Part shown: positions 53,193 to 63,150 of the stretch, in pieces
Layout of the letters: each line of letters starts with the position of its first letter
How positions within the stretch are numbered: position 1 is the first letter of the stretch
Assembly (NCBI GenBank): GCA_045642225.1
Contig: JAZUIN010000107.1
Span: 66,632 to 130,631, forward strand
DNA: 64,000 nucleotides
Origin: RUG191 sp045642225
GTDB lineage: Bacteria > Bacillota > Clostridia > Lachnospirales > Lachnospiraceae
Direction of reading: 5' to 3'
Translations under genes and position numbers: made by a program
Notes under the pieces: model-generated
Database searches by the model: none
What the model was told of the DNA's origin: nothing
The model's input: only the letters and a program-made list of their open reading frames with translations

Positions 53193-53662
53193 AATCAATA
53201 GAATTAATTATTGTTTCTTTCTTGGCATCTCTAGGATTTGCAATAGTATTTCAAATTAGAGGAAAAGACTTGCTGTGGGCAGGTTTAGGTGGAGCAGTTA
53301 CTAGATTGTTCTATATGATTTTTATGGCGTTTATTCCATATAGGATAGTTTATGCAGGTCTAGCAGCTTTGGTTGCTGCAATTTACGCGGAGTTACTTGC
53401 GACGTATAAGAAGACACCATCGACAGTGTTCTTGTATCCGTCAATAATTCCTTTGATTCCGGGAGATTTAATATATTATACATTTGGCGGTCTGATACTA
53501 GGGGAAATGGATACATTTGGCAAAAATGGTTTGGATTGTATATTCTCATTGGTGGGAATAAGTGTAGGCTTCGTGCTAGCTTCAACAATTGCACATTATG
53601 TTAGAAGATACCATGTTGTGTCAGGAACTGTAGAGTGGATTAAGAAGAGAGTTTTTCATTAA
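53186..53662 (+). CDS. threonine/serine exporter, small component (DUF3815/ThrE_2)
   Basis: 158 residues with about five TM helices and no large soluble part. FLASLGFAIVFQI near 9-21, LWAGLGGAVTRLFY near 28-41 and YPSIIPLIPGDLIYY near 90-104 match the second half of ThrE. It starts at ATG 53186 with GGGAGGTGG upstream, inside the end of the partner gene. Confidence 0.88.
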   Translation: MVESIELIIVSFLASLGFAIVFQIRGKDLLWAGLGGAVTRLFYMIFMAFIPYRIVYAGLAALVAAIYAELLATYKKTPSTVFLYPSIIPLIPGDLIYYTFGGLILGEMDTFGKNGLDCIFSLVGISVGFVLASTIAHYVRRYHVVSGTVEWIKKRVFH

Positions 53663-53683
53663 TAATAAATGTAAAGGTTTTAT

Positions 53684-54883
53684 ATGGAGTTAAATGCTAA
53701 CCAGATAGAAGAACTAAATAGAATAAAGCTAGAAGTTGACAAGAGATATAAACCATTTTCTCCTTATGCAACGAAAGAACCAGAAGATGATTCTAGTATA
53801 CGATATTTTAATTGTAGAAGCGATTTCTCTCTTAGAGGTTCTTTTGGGATAGATGTTGATAAGATATTACATAATCCTTTTTACAATAGGTATGCGGATA
53901 AGACACAAGTGTTTTCTTTTTACAAAAGTGATGAGATAACACGCCGTGCAACACATGTACAGTTAGTTTCTAGAATTTCTAGAATATTGGCCAAGTCTTT
54001 GGGGTTAAATATGGATTTGACAGAGGCTATTGCACTTGGTCACGATATAGGACATACTCCGTTCGGTCACGTTGGAGAAATGTATTTGAATGAATTGTAT
54101 CATGAGTCGACAGGGAGATTTTTTAACCATAATGTTCATAGTGTGAGAAATCTTAAGGTGGTTACACCTACTAATCTTACTATTCCAACAATGGACGGGA
54201 TTTTGTGTCACAACGGAGAGAAACCAGCTGGCGAATATTATCCAAGTGAGCCAAAGAATAGGGCTGAATTTGAAGAGATGTTTGAGAAATGTTACACAGA
54301 GGAAGGGTTTGTTGACACTCTTCGTCCATTTACTTTGGAGGGGTGTGTGGTAAGAGTCAGCGACATTATCGCATACGTGATGAAGGATAGACAAGATGCT
54401 GAGAAGGTAGGGCTAGACGTTTCGTATGATGAACCAGGAGTGTTAGGAGATGGAAATTTCTCTATGCTTGGTCTTATACTTTCTGACATAGTTTTAAACA
54501 GCTATGGGAAACCATACATTAAGATGAGTGAAGAGATATTTGAAGATTTGTATCGTCTTAAGAAAGAAAATGCTTCAAAAATCTATATGGCTGACAATGT
54601 GAACGCGATTTATGATGTCACAGTTAGAGTTATGATGAATAAGCTATATCACAGATTGAAGAAGGACCTAGAAGAAGAGAACAAGTCTAGTTATATATAT
54701 AAGCATCACATTTATCATAAGAACTTTTCTAAGTATTATGAGAAATGTAATGTGCCATACGATGACATAGTGATTGATTATATAGCGGGAATGACAGATG
54801 ATTATTTTATTGATTTGTATGAGCAGTTGTATGGTCAGGATGAAGTGACAAAGCAAGTAAAATATATTGGATATTTTGATTGA
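53684..54883 (+). CDS. dGTPase-like HD-domain hydrolase
   Basis: 399 residues. HD metal-binding residues appear in order: TRRATHVQL (His near 91), ALGHDIGHTPFGH with His120-Asp121, and SDIIAYVMKD with the distal Asp near 230. This matches deoxyguanosinetriphosphate triphosphohydrolase-like proteins, which remove triphosphate from dNTPs. The intact motif HTPFGHVGE supports activity. The family has diverse nucleotide preferences and the exact substrate cannot be read off. It starts 21 bases after the exporter gene and may be in that operon; the next gene follows within 13 bases. Confidence 0.88.
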   Translation: MELNANQIEELNRIKLEVDKRYKPFSPYATKEPEDDSSIRYFNCRSDFSLRGSFGIDVDKILHNPFYNRYADKTQVFSFYKSDEITRRATHVQLVSRISRILAKSLGLNMDLTEAIALGHDIGHTPFGHVGEMYLNELYHESTGRFFNHNVHSVRNLKVVTPTNLTIPTMDGILCHNGEKPAGEYYPSEPKNRAEFEEMFEKCYTEEGFVDTLRPFTLEGCVVRVSDIIAYVMKDRQDAEKVGLDVSYDEPGVLGDGNFSMLGLILSDIVLNSYGKPYIKMSEEIFEDLYRLKKENASKIYMADNVNAIYDVTVRVMMNKLYHRLKKDLEEENKSSYIYKHHIYHKNFSKYYEKCNVPYDDIVIDYIAGMTDDYFIDLYEQLYGQDEVTKQVKYIGYFD

Positions 54884-54896
54884 CAGGAGATGGAAT

Positions 54897-55193
54897 ATGG
54901 GAAATAAGAAAAAACAAATAACATTAATAGTTGTTTTTGCTATTCTTGCGGCATTATCTATAGGATTATTTATAGGAGTTTGTGTAAGAGGCAAAGGCGC
55001 AAAGGGTCTTACAACTTTATCAATATATCAGATGGCAGTAGTAAATGATATGGAAATGCAAAAAAATGTGCCTGTAGAAGGATTTTCTGTAGAAGTATCA
55101 GCGCCAGTTAAATCGGTAGAGGTAGAAGATATAATAGGAAATGTTGATCTTGAACAGATAGTTGATAAAGTTTATGATGAGGTGAAAAAATAA
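54897..55193 (+). CDS. small single-TM protein, unknown
   Basis: 98 residues. A basic start (GNKKKQ), one TM helix (about 7-28), and an external tail of 70 residues. It starts at ATG 54897 after AGGAGA and its stop overlaps the next start (TAATG). I do not recognise a family. Tight coupling with the next gene suggests the two membrane proteins work together. Confidence 0.7.
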   Translation: MGNKKKQITLIVVFAILAALSIGLFIGVCVRGKGAKGLTTLSIYQMAVVNDMEMQKNVPVEGFSVEVSAPVKSVEVEDIIGNVDLEQIVDKVYDEVKK

Positions 55194-56410
55194 TGAATAA
55201 TGAAAAGTCGTCTAGAAATAGAAAAGTAGTAATATTTGTTTTAGCAGGTATATTTGCATTGTTTCTAATATTGTTTTTTGTTGTAGGACTTGTCACATCT
55301 AATCCTACACATGTTGCAAAAAGCTATAAGGAAGCTGTAGATGAAGCTAATTATGAAAAGGCATATAAATATTTGGCGGTAGATGATTCTGTCTTTATGA
55401 CTAAGGAGGAATATTTGACTAAGGTGTCGGTTGTGTCTGATGCTTTAAACGCAGATAGTACGCTAGACTTTGTGGGTAAGATTGGCGAAAAGGCTGTTAA
55501 ATATATTTCCAATATCTATGGCAATTTTTCGTATAGGGTTATCGATAAGAAGACTGAAGGTGATGTGACAGAGATAGCTTTTGAGAAGAAGTCAGGCGTG
55601 GATAAATTAAACTTGTTTAAGTCAGAAGAAACCGTTCATCTTAAGAAATGCGGAAGACATATGCTAATTTTCCCTAATTGGAAGGTGGTAGATCCTGAAG
55701 TTGTAGTAACAGATATCACAATCGAAATACCTAAGGCTGAAAAGGTTTATATTGATGGTATCGCGATGCCAAATACATATAAGGTTGAAGAAAAAGATAC
55801 TACACAAATATTTAAGATTCCAGCGCTATATACAGGTAGTCACGTTTGTTCGTTGTCTAATGATGATGTGAATTTTGATAATTATAGATTTGACACGTTA
55901 AGATCTAACTCTTCAATTAAGATTCAAGAGGTTAATGTAACTACGGAAGAACAAAATGCTGCAATTAAAGCTGGTGCAGATGCGATAGCTGCAGTGATTA
56001 CTGCACAGATAAATAATGAAAGCTTTAATGCTGTTGATAAGCTTTTTGCACCTAAGTCAAAAGAAGAGTGCAAGAGTGAATTTGAAGCAGATAAGAAATA
56101 TTTCTATTCATCTAATGGCGTGATAGGTATTACATCGGTAGATATTTCAAATGTAAAAGCTTCAGTTGTAGATGCAGCTTTAGTAGATGGAGCAATTGAA
56201 GTTACAATTGAATATGATTATAACTTGTCTAATAAGGCAATTATAAATACAGTAGTTGCAGGTAGCTATCAAGGAAGTGATGCTGATAATGCTGTTACAC
56301 AGACAATTAGATTACAGCTTCATGATGGAGAGTGGCTTGTAAGCTCGTTTGGAACTAACATGGTAACAGCTAACATTTTCTGCGTTAGTGAGATGAAGGA
56401 AGTTTCGTAA
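55193..56410 (+). CDS. single-TM protein with large extracellular domain, TcaA-like in layout
   Basis: 405 residues. A short basic cytoplasmic head, one TM helix (about 11-34), then about 370 extracellular residues. Residues about 43-100 (VAKSYKEAVDEANYEKAYKYL, then MTKEEYLTK) resemble the first external domain of TcaA/YvbJ-type envelope proteins, and the C-terminal part (about 255-400) looks like an NTF2-like fold ending WLVSSFGTN. The N-terminal zinc ribbon of TcaA is missing. It is coupled to the small membrane protein upstream. A role in envelope stress or glycopeptide response is suggested only by similarity of layout. Confidence 0.6.
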   Translation: MNNEKSSRNRKVVIFVLAGIFALFLILFFVVGLVTSNPTHVAKSYKEAVDEANYEKAYKYLAVDDSVFMTKEEYLTKVSVVSDALNADSTLDFVGKIGEKAVKYISNIYGNFSYRVIDKKTEGDVTEIAFEKKSGVDKLNLFKSEETVHLKKCGRHMLIFPNWKVVDPEVVVTDITIEIPKAEKVYIDGIAMPNTYKVEEKDTTQIFKIPALYTGSHVCSLSNDDVNFDNYRFDTLRSNSSIKIQEVNVTTEEQNAAIKAGADAIAAVITAQINNESFNAVDKLFAPKSKEECKSEFEADKKYFYSSNGVIGITSVDISNVKASVVDAALVDGAIEVTIEYDYNLSNKAIINTVVAGSYQGSDADNAVTQTIRLQLHDGEWLVSSFGTNMVTANIFCVSEMKEVS

Positions 56411-56491
56411 CATAACACGTGAAATTTGGTTAATATAGCCATAAATTATAAGTTATAATATATTTAGCGATTAGAAAGTTGAGGAATCAAA

Positions 56492-58330
56492 ATGGAAGTA
56501 ATATCAACAATCCTAAAAATTCTTTGTGGTGTCGCACTGTTCCTATATGGTATGTCAATAATGGGTTCAGGCTTGCAAAGAGTGGCAGGTAATAGTTTAG
56601 AGAAGACATTATTTAAATTGACAAATACTCCGTTGAAGGGAGTTTTGCTAGGAACCTTAGTTACAGCAGTTATTCAATCATCGTCAGCAACGTCTGTTAT
56701 GGTTGTAGGTTTCGTTAACTCAGGTATGATGAAGGTTGCACAAGGTATTGGAGTTATCATGGGTGCTAACATTGGTACTTCAATTACTGGTTGGATTCTT
56801 TGTTTATCTTATGTTGATGGTAGTGAAGGTATTGCATCACTTCTTTCTACAGCGACGATTTCAGCGATAGTTGCAGTTGTTGGTATTATTTTAAGATTAT
56901 TTACAAAGCATACAAAATATCACAATATTGGTGATATTATGATTGGTTTTGCAATTCTTATGGTAGGTATGCAGCAAATGTCAGGAGCGGTAGCACCACT
57001 TAGAGAAAACGAATCATTTGTAAGCGTATTAACAGCATTTAACAATCCATTACTTGGAATATTAGTTGGTATTTTGTTTACAGCAATTTTGCAATCTGCT
57101 TCAGCATCAGTAGGTGTACTTCAAGCTTTATCTGTAACAGGTGCAATAACATTTTCATCAGCATTTCCAATTGTATTAGGTATTGGTGTAGGTGCTGCAG
57201 TGCCAGTTCTTATGTCAGCGATTGGTTCTAGTGCTAATGGTAAGAGAACAGCGCTTGTATATCTCGTAAATGATGTTCTTGGAATGGTTATTTGGGGATG
57301 TATTTTCTATATTGTAAATGCTTTTGTAGGCTTTAGCTTCATGAATGCTACAATGACTCCTGTTGCTATAGCATTGTTAAATACAATTTATAGAATACTT
57401 ACAATTATTGTGTTGTTCCCATGTATTCCGTTAATAGAGAAATTTGTATTTAAAGTTATTAAAGACAAGGTTGAAGACAGCGAAGAGCAAAGAGATTTCG
57501 ATTTGTTAGAAGAGCGTTTCTTCAATGTTCCAGAAATTGCAATTAGCCAAAGTCAAAAGTGTATTGATGGTATGGCTCTTACAGCACAGAAGAATATTTC
57601 AAGAGCAACATCACTGCTTGATAAATTCTCTGAGACAAGATTTAATAAGGTGACTGCTAAGGAAGATGTTCTTGATAAATATGAAGATAAACTAGGAACA
57701 TATTTGATGCGTGTTTCTAAGAACCAGATGGATTTGAAACAATCAAAACAAGTATCTAAGTTCTTACATACAATTAGCGACTTTGAGCGTCTAGGTGACC
57801 ATGCAATGAATATTGCATTTCTAGCTAAGAATATGAGCGAGAAGGGAACAGTTTTCTCTGAAGAAGCTGAAGAAGAACTTGATGTAGTTAAAGCAGCAAC
57901 AGAAGAAATTGTAAATATGGCAGTTGTGTCATTTAGAGATGCTAATTTAGAGAAAGCTTCTGAAGTTGAACCACTTAAAGAATGGATTGAAAAGATTTCA
58001 GCTAAATCTAAGAAGAATCACGTAATTCGTCTTCAAGAAGGCAAATGTGAGATTCAAACAGGTATTATATTGAATGATATTCTTATGAATTATGAAAGAA
58101 TTGCAGCGCATTGTTCTAATATTGCAGCAGCTACAATAGAGGCATCTCAAGACCACTTTAATACACATGAAATGCTTCATAATGTTCATAAAGATGAAGA
58201 ATACAAATTTGCATATAAAACATATGCTGAGAAGTTTGCTTTAGAAGAACCAGATGAAGAGGACACAAAAAAGAGCATAAGAGAACGTGTTAAAGAAGTA
58301 AAGGAAAATGCTGAAACAGCGAAACAATAA
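56492..58330 (+). CDS. Na+/phosphate cotransporter family protein with PhoU-like tail
   Basis: 612 residues. Eight or so TM helices in two inverted halves each carry the paired glutamine-serine signature: QSSSATSVMVVGF near 63-75 and QSASASVGVLQAL near 198-210. The C-terminal region (about 330-590) is two PhoU-type helical bundles (LHTISDFERLGDHAMNIAFLA near 428-448, then ILMNYERIAAHCSNIA). The tail should respond to phosphate status or metals. The gene has its own gap upstream and a GAGG ribosome site. It is followed 17 bases later by the esterase. Confidence 0.92.
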   Translation: MEVISTILKILCGVALFLYGMSIMGSGLQRVAGNSLEKTLFKLTNTPLKGVLLGTLVTAVIQSSSATSVMVVGFVNSGMMKVAQGIGVIMGANIGTSITGWILCLSYVDGSEGIASLLSTATISAIVAVVGIILRLFTKHTKYHNIGDIMIGFAILMVGMQQMSGAVAPLRENESFVSVLTAFNNPLLGILVGILFTAILQSASASVGVLQALSVTGAITFSSAFPIVLGIGVGAAVPVLMSAIGSSANGKRTALVYLVNDVLGMVIWGCIFYIVNAFVGFSFMNATMTPVAIALLNTIYRILTIIVLFPCIPLIEKFVFKVIKDKVEDSEEQRDFDLLEERFFNVPEIAISQSQKCIDGMALTAQKNISRATSLLDKFSETRFNKVTAKEDVLDKYEDKLGTYLMRVSKNQMDLKQSKQVSKFLHTISDFERLGDHAMNIAFLAKNMSEKGTVFSEEAEEELDVVKAATEEIVNMAVVSFRDANLEKASEVEPLKEWIEKISAKSKKNHVIRLQEGKCEIQTGIILNDILMNYERIAAHCSNIAAATIEASQDHFNTHEMLHNVHKDEEYKFAYKTYAEKFALEEPDEEDTKKSIRERVKEVKENAETAKQ

Positions 58331-58347
58331 ATATAAAGGGTAAATGT

Positions 58348-59712
58348 ATGGGAGTAATATCATTTAAGGGGATTAAATATGCTGTCGCTGGACGATTTGA
58401 ATATCCAGTGGAAACAGATAAATGGTATCCTATTGGGGACGTTAGAGAATGTCAAAAATCTTTTATGGATTATAAAGATGCACCATATCAAATACGTGCA
58501 TTTCGTGATGAAGCGACAATTCCTGATAAGCAATTTCATTATAAGGAGTTTCGTGAAGGAATAGAGTGTACATATTCTGAAGATTGTTTGTATCTTAATA
58601 TATGGACTAGCTTGGATGAGAATGGCAGATTAGAGAATCAAAAGAAGCCTGTTCTTGTATACATTCATGGTGGAAGTTTTATGAATGGTGCAAGTAATGA
58701 TAGACCTTTTGATGGTACGAAGCTTGCCGAACAAGGAATTGTAGTAGTTACAATAAATTATCGTTTGGGACCGCTAGGCTTTATGTGTTTGCCTGAATTA
58801 GAAAAGGATGCTGATAATTCGGGAAATTATGGGCTATATGACCAATTAACAGCCTTACAGTGGGTTAATCATAATATTGATATATTTGGTGGTGATCCTG
58901 AAAATGTGACTGTTATGGGACAGTCTGCAGGAGCTATGAGCGTTACGCATCTTATTATGAGTTCATTAACCAAGGGGCTTTTTGCTAAGGCGGTAATGAG
59001 TTCTGGAGGCGGTTTGTCGAGTTACATAATGCCGCTTAAGAAGAGTGAGGTTATTCCATTTTGGGAAAATGTTAAGCAGCATGCTGGTGTAAATGATACA
59101 GAAGAACTTAAAGCACTTTCGGTAGAGAAGTTATATGAAGCATTTGATGAGGCGTGTAATGAGACTAAGAAGCTCGGGCTTACAGTTGGACCAGTATTCG
59201 ATAATAATTTGATTAAGAAGACTGAGATGGAAGATTATGAGTCAGGAAATTATAATCATATACCGATTATAATTGGCTCTAATAGTGAGGATATTGTATC
59301 GGCAGTTATGTATGGCATGGTAGATGCTTGGGGTAGAAGAGCAGCTCGTTTTGAGGAGAATGATAAAAAATGCTACGCATATCATTTTTCAAGAAGCTTA
59401 CCAGGAGATGATAAAGGTGCATGGCATGGCGCTGATTTATGGTACTGGTTTGGAAATCTTGAGCAGTCATGGAGGCCATGGGAAGAAGTTGATGAAGATT
59501 TATCCGAAAGAATGATGAGGTATCTAATCAACTTTATAGAGACAAGTGATCCAAATCAAGGCTTAAAGGCTCATGATAAGGCGATGGTTGTATGGGAGTC
59601 ATCATCTAATGCAGGTCGACACAAAATGCAGTTTTCTAAAGATGGATGTTCCATGGGAGGCGTATCCTTTGCGAAGACTGTACAGAGTATGTTGTTTAAG
59701 AAGAATTATTAG
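58348..59712 (+). CDS. type-B carboxylesterase/lipase
   Basis: 454 residues, shorter than the usual 480-550. Alpha/beta hydrolase motifs: EDCLYLNIW near 77-85, oxyanion-hole HGGSF near 107, GNYGLYDQLTALQWV near 157-171 and the nucleophile elbow GQSAGA with Ser193. The catalytic acid is likely in the VSAVMY/SEDI region near 312, and His360 lies in AWHGADLWYW. There is no signal peptide, so it acts inside the cell on an ester of unknown origin. AAAGGGT precedes the ATG. Confidence 0.88.
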   Translation: MGVISFKGIKYAVAGRFEYPVETDKWYPIGDVRECQKSFMDYKDAPYQIRAFRDEATIPDKQFHYKEFREGIECTYSEDCLYLNIWTSLDENGRLENQKKPVLVYIHGGSFMNGASNDRPFDGTKLAEQGIVVVTINYRLGPLGFMCLPELEKDADNSGNYGLYDQLTALQWVNHNIDIFGGDPENVTVMGQSAGAMSVTHLIMSSLTKGLFAKAVMSSGGGLSSYIMPLKKSEVIPFWENVKQHAGVNDTEELKALSVEKLYEAFDEACNETKKLGLTVGPVFDNNLIKKTEMEDYESGNYNHIPIIIGSNSEDIVSAVMYGMVDAWGRRAARFEENDKKCYAYHFSRSLPGDDKGAWHGADLWYWFGNLEQSWRPWEEVDEDLSERMMRYLINFIETSDPNQGLKAHDKAMVVWESSSNAGRHKMQFSKDGCSMGGVSFAKTVQSMLFKKNY

Positions 59713-59718
59713 TATAAA

Positions 59719-59757
59719 ATACTACTTTTGTTACATCTTGTAACAAAAGTAGTTTTT
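59719..59757. terminator. bidirectional terminator
   Basis: A perfect 15-bp stem (ACTACTTTTGTTACA / TGTAACAAAAGTAGT), loop TCT, T-run on the plus strand, between the converging esterase and prs genes. Confidence 0.92.
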
Positions 59758-59760
59758 AGT

Positions 59761-60939
59761 TTATTTTGCTTCGTTATATTTCTTAACAAGCTTCTTAATT
59801 CTGTCATATGGATTAAGAAGATTTGAAACTGAACAATCATGATTAAGCGTATCTACGATGAGTGCAATATACTTACTCATATCGCAGTTGATGTAGTAGC
59901 TCTTAGAAAGTAGTTCAGGTGTTTGATATGTAAGGTTAGTAGTAACAACTCTGTAAATTAAACCATCTTCATATGCTTTATCAAACTTCTCTAAGCCATT
60001 TGTAAATAATCCGAATGTAGAAATAACAAATATTCTTGCAGCATTTCTTTTCTTAAGCTCTTTGGCAACGTCTAGCATACTTTCGCCAGAAGAAATCATA
60101 TCATCGATAATAAATACATCTTTGCCATCTACTGAAGAACCAAGGAATTCGTGAGCAACGATAGGGTTTCTTCCGTCTACAATCTTAGAATAATCTCTTC
60201 TCTTGTAGAACATACCCATATCTACACCTAAGACACCAGCTAGATATACGGCTCTGTCTGTTGCACCTTCATCAGGTGAAATGATCATTAAATGTTCAGG
60301 ATCAATTTGAACATTGTTGACATTGTTAAGGATTCCCTTTACGAATTGATATGCAGGATTAACTGTTTCAAATCCGTGTAGAGGAATAGCATTTTGTATT
60401 CTTGGGTCGTGTGCATCAAATGTAATGATATTTTCAACACCCATTGAAACTAATTCTTGTAAAGCTAAAGCGCAGTCTAGCGATTCACGAGATGTACGTC
60501 TATGTTGTCTTCCTTCGTATAGGAATGGAAGAATAACTGTTATACGTCTTGCTTTACCAGCTACTGCAGCAATAATTCTCTTAAGATCTGAATAATGATC
60601 ATCAGGTGACATTCTGTTTTCGTTACCACATAATTTGTATGTGATAGAGTAGTTAGTAACGTCAACCATAATGAATAAGTCAAGACCTCTTATTGATTGA
60701 CCTAAAGTTCCTTTTGCTTCACCTGAACCAAATCTTGGAACACTTGCTTGAACGATATAAGAACCACATTGATATCCTTGTCTTGTGATTTCATCGTAGT
60801 GTTCTGGGTCGCGGTCAGCTCTCCAGCTAACAAGGTACTCGTTAACCTTGTTTCCTAGCTCCTCGATACTCTTAAGTGGAATTAATCCAAGAGCACCGTA
60901 AGGGTGTGCGTTTTTTACATAATTTTCATCGCTTGGCAT
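59761..60939 (-). CDS. prs: ribose-phosphate pyrophosphokinase
   Basis: 392 residues, longer than the usual 310-320, with an N-terminal extension of about 60 residues. The family motifs are present: LPFLYEGRQHRRTSRES near 131-147 (catalytic flexible loop), FDAHD near 170 and the PRPP-binding VFIIDDMISSGES near 281-293. It makes PRPP from ribose 5-phosphate and ATP for nucleotide, histidine and tryptophan synthesis and for the hpt enzyme in this window. GGAGG lies upstream. It reads in the same direction as the dnaI-like gene 35 bases before it. Confidence 0.92.
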   Translation of the reverse strand: MPSDENYVKNAHPYGALGLIPLKSIEELGNKVNEYLVSWRADRDPEHYDEITRQGYQCGSYIVQASVPRFGSGEAKGTLGQSIRGLDLFIMVDVTNYSITYKLCGNENRMSPDDHYSDLKRIIAAVAGKARRITVILPFLYEGRQHRRTSRESLDCALALQELVSMGVENIITFDAHDPRIQNAIPLHGFETVNPAYQFVKGILNNVNNVQIDPEHLMIISPDEGATDRAVYLAGVLGVDMGMFYKRRDYSKIVDGRNPIVAHEFLGSSVDGKDVFIIDDMISSGESMLDVAKELKKRNAARIFVISTFGLFTNGLEKFDKAYEDGLIYRVVTTNLTYQTPELLSKSYYINCDMSKYIALIVDTLNHDCSVSNLLNPYDRIKKLVKKYNEAK

Positions 60940-60974
60940 TGAATGAATCCTCCATTTTTGTTTTGGTGTGTATA

Positions 60975-61970
60975 TTAATTTGCGCCTATTGATCTTTTTA
61001 GAACTCTTATATCACGTCCAAATAATTGGATTATTTTATATTGGCTTATTCTTGAAAATGTTCTTTCGGAATAAGTACTTGATATATCGCCTAAAGAGAG
61101 ATTCGTAGAAATGATAGTGCTTTTTCCACGAAGTAAGCGTTCGTTAATACAATTGAAAAATTTGGCAGATGTAAAAGAGTTAACAAACTCTGTGCCTAAA
61201 TCGTCTATTATTAATGCATCTACGGAATAAATGCTATCTAAATTACTTATTTCTTCGTCTTCGAAATTACTTTTTTCAAAAGTTTTTTTCTGAAACAAAT
61301 CAATTAACTCATCAGCAGTAAAGTACAATACTGAAAAGGAATTGTCTAATAACTCTTTTGCTATGCAGTGAGTTAGAAATGTTTTGCCTACACCTACTGG
61401 TCCACACAACAATAAATTATTATTGATTTGGGAAGAAAAATGTTCACAAAATTTCTTACATTCTTTGAAAGAATATTGAGCACAGTCATAAGAAGACGTG
61501 CCGTCATCATTGGTTAGTGACTTGTCGTAATAATCAAAATTGAATGTGTCAAAATTTTCTTTTGTTAAAATATTATCTAAATTGCTTTGAGAATATACTA
61601 GGTTGATTGCGGCTTGTTTGAAACAATGACATGGCTTGTTGTTGATAAAACCAGTGTCTTTACAATCATTACAATCGTATTTCATCTCCAAATCATCGTA
61701 TGAATATCCGAGAGATTCTAGGAGTGTTATCTTTTCTTGTTTTAGTTTTTCAATTTCGTCCTTTAATGACTTGATTGAAGTCTTACTGCCTTGTAAAGTG
61801 GCAGCGGTGTGCTGCACGGCTGCGTGAGATATTTTACTGTTAATCTCTTGAATAGCAGGAGATGAAGCATAAATTTCTTTGAGCTTTGCCTCGTGTCTCG
61901 TTGCATTTGCAGCTTGCTTCCTAGAATAATCTCGCATAATACTTTCGTATTGTGCATTTGTTAATGACAT
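60975..61970 (-). CDS. DnaI/DnaC-like helicase-loader ATPase
   Basis: 331 residues. The N-terminal coiled-coil/helicase-binding part (1-95) is followed by a zinc motif C100-X2-C103 and C114-X-C116 as in DnaI. The AAA+ domain has Walker A GPVGVGKT at 190-197 and Walker B ALIIDDLG near 252, plus a downstream arginine region (YSERTFSRI near 300). It should load the replicative helicase during initiation and restart. AAGGAG precedes the ATG. It is directly downstream of the DnaB/DnaD-type gene (10-bp gap), the same pairing as in Bacillus. Confidence 0.93.
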   Translation of the reverse strand: MSLTNAQYESIMRDYSRKQAANATRHEAKLKEIYASSPAIQEINSKISHAAVQHTAATLQGSKTSIKSLKDEIEKLKQEKITLLESLGYSYDDLEMKYDCNDCKDTGFINNKPCHCFKQAAINLVYSQSNLDNILTKENFDTFNFDYYDKSLTNDDGTSSYDCAQYSFKECKKFCEHFSSQINNNLLLCGPVGVGKTFLTHCIAKELLDNSFSVLYFTADELIDLFQKKTFEKSNFEDEEISNLDSIYSVDALIIDDLGTEFVNSFTSAKFFNCINERLLRGKSTIISTNLSLGDISSTYSERTFSRISQYKIIQLFGRDIRVLKRSIGAN

Positions 61971-61980
61971 ATATGCTCCT

Positions 61981-63033
61981 TTACTGATTTGCTAGAGTCT
62001 TCATTAGTTTGTCATAGTCATATTCTCTAGCATCAAAGTTGTTAAATTTGTTATTCTTTGCAGTTGAAGGCTTTGCCTTTTTCTTATTTTTATTATTGTT
62101 GTTGAATTCTTCGTCTAAAGCTTTAATGTCGTCAATTGTAGCAACCTTATTATTAGCCCAATTGCTTAATATTTTGTCAGCATATTCAAAATTTGGTTTG
62201 TTAGTGTTGACGATAGTTCGTCTACAAGCTTCCTCGATTATCTCAGGATTGAAATTGTATTTTTTCCATTTTGAAAGGTAATCAAGCTCTGACTTTATAA
62301 GGCTTCTATCGCTAATACCAAATGATTTGCAAATGTTATAGTAAGCTTCAGAGTGTTGTAAAGTATCCTCTTTGGCTTCTTCTATAGTAGAGATGCCGTG
62401 CTCTGCCCAATCAATTGCAATACTATCCATATATTTGATATTTGGATGACCTTTGTCTATGCAGTATTCTGCAAGGTAATATACCAATTCTGTAGAGAAG
62501 TTGAGTTCTTTTGTCCAATAGTATACAGCATTGATATCGCTCATAGATAGGTTGCGTCCAAGATATGTCTCTAGGACGAAAAGCATTTCCTCCGAGTTAT
62601 TGTCTTTCTTGAATTCTTTAATTTCATCTGGGCCTAAATCTTTTCTGATAGGAAGAGTATTTTTGGTAGCAATCTCGAAATCAGCAATCATTTTTCCCTT
62701 TGGAGAAATGTTTGATGACATAGAGTTGATTCCTGAAGTTGGTTCGTTAAAGCAAATTCCTACAAGCTCTTTGTTGGAATTGTACTCTAGTGAAAGCAAC
62801 TTTTGTTCTTCCCAATAGGAGAGAGCGCGATTTATATCTCGCTCGGTATGATCTAATTTATCTGCTAAAGTAGAAATGTCTATTTCGACACCTTCTTGTC
62901 CTAATAGACGAAGAAGATAGATATATATTTTCACAAACTCCCCGTTGGCATCGCTCATATAGTTGTCTATAAACGCATTAGATACGCAAGTAACACCAGT
63001 GTTGTTACTTGTGTGTATTGTAATGTCAGCCAT
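61981..63033 (-). CDS. DnaD-domain replication protein (DnaB/DnaD-like)
   Basis: 350 residues. The N-terminal winged helix (about 20-105: GEFVKIYIYLLRLLG, then ISTLADKL and EERDINRALSYW-like segment) is followed by two DnaD-type modules (about 130-210 and 235-305) ending in WKKYNFNPEIIEEACRRTI and a linker rich in Asn/Lys. The C-terminus has the YDYDKLM region of primosomal proteins. It remodels DNA at initiation and delivers the helicase with the DnaI-like loader. AGAGG precedes the ATG, and an extended -10 lies upstream at 63067-63075. Confidence 0.88.
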   Translation of the reverse strand: MADITIHTSNNTGVTCVSNAFIDNYMSDANGEFVKIYIYLLRLLGQEGVEIDISTLADKLDHTERDINRALSYWEEQKLLSLEYNSNKELVGICFNEPTSGINSMSSNISPKGKMIADFEIATKNTLPIRKDLGPDEIKEFKKDNNSEEMLFVLETYLGRNLSMSDINAVYYWTKELNFSTELVYYLAEYCIDKGHPNIKYMDSIAIDWAEHGISTIEEAKEDTLQHSEAYYNICKSFGISDRSLIKSELDYLSKWKKYNFNPEIIEEACRRTIVNTNKPNFEYADKILSNWANNKVATIDDIKALDEEFNNNNKNKKKAKPSTAKNNKFNNFDAREYDYDKLMKTLANQ

Positions 63034-63066
63034 TCATCTAAATCCTCTTTTCATAAACCTAGAGGG

Positions 63067-63075
63067 ATTATAGCA
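63067..63075 (-). promoter_or_regulatory. promoter of the dnaB-dnaI-like operon (extended -10)
   Basis: On the minus strand TGC-TATAAT reads at 63075-63067; the -35 region (TTTTAA near 63095-63090) is weak, as expected for an extended -10 promoter. It is 35-40 bases upstream of the DnaD-domain gene start. Confidence 0.6.
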
Positions 63076-63150
63076 TAATGAATCTAAGATTAAAAGGGCT
63101 CAAAAGTCCACAAACGCCCTAAAATCAAGGGGTTCGAGAGGGTTGGGAAA

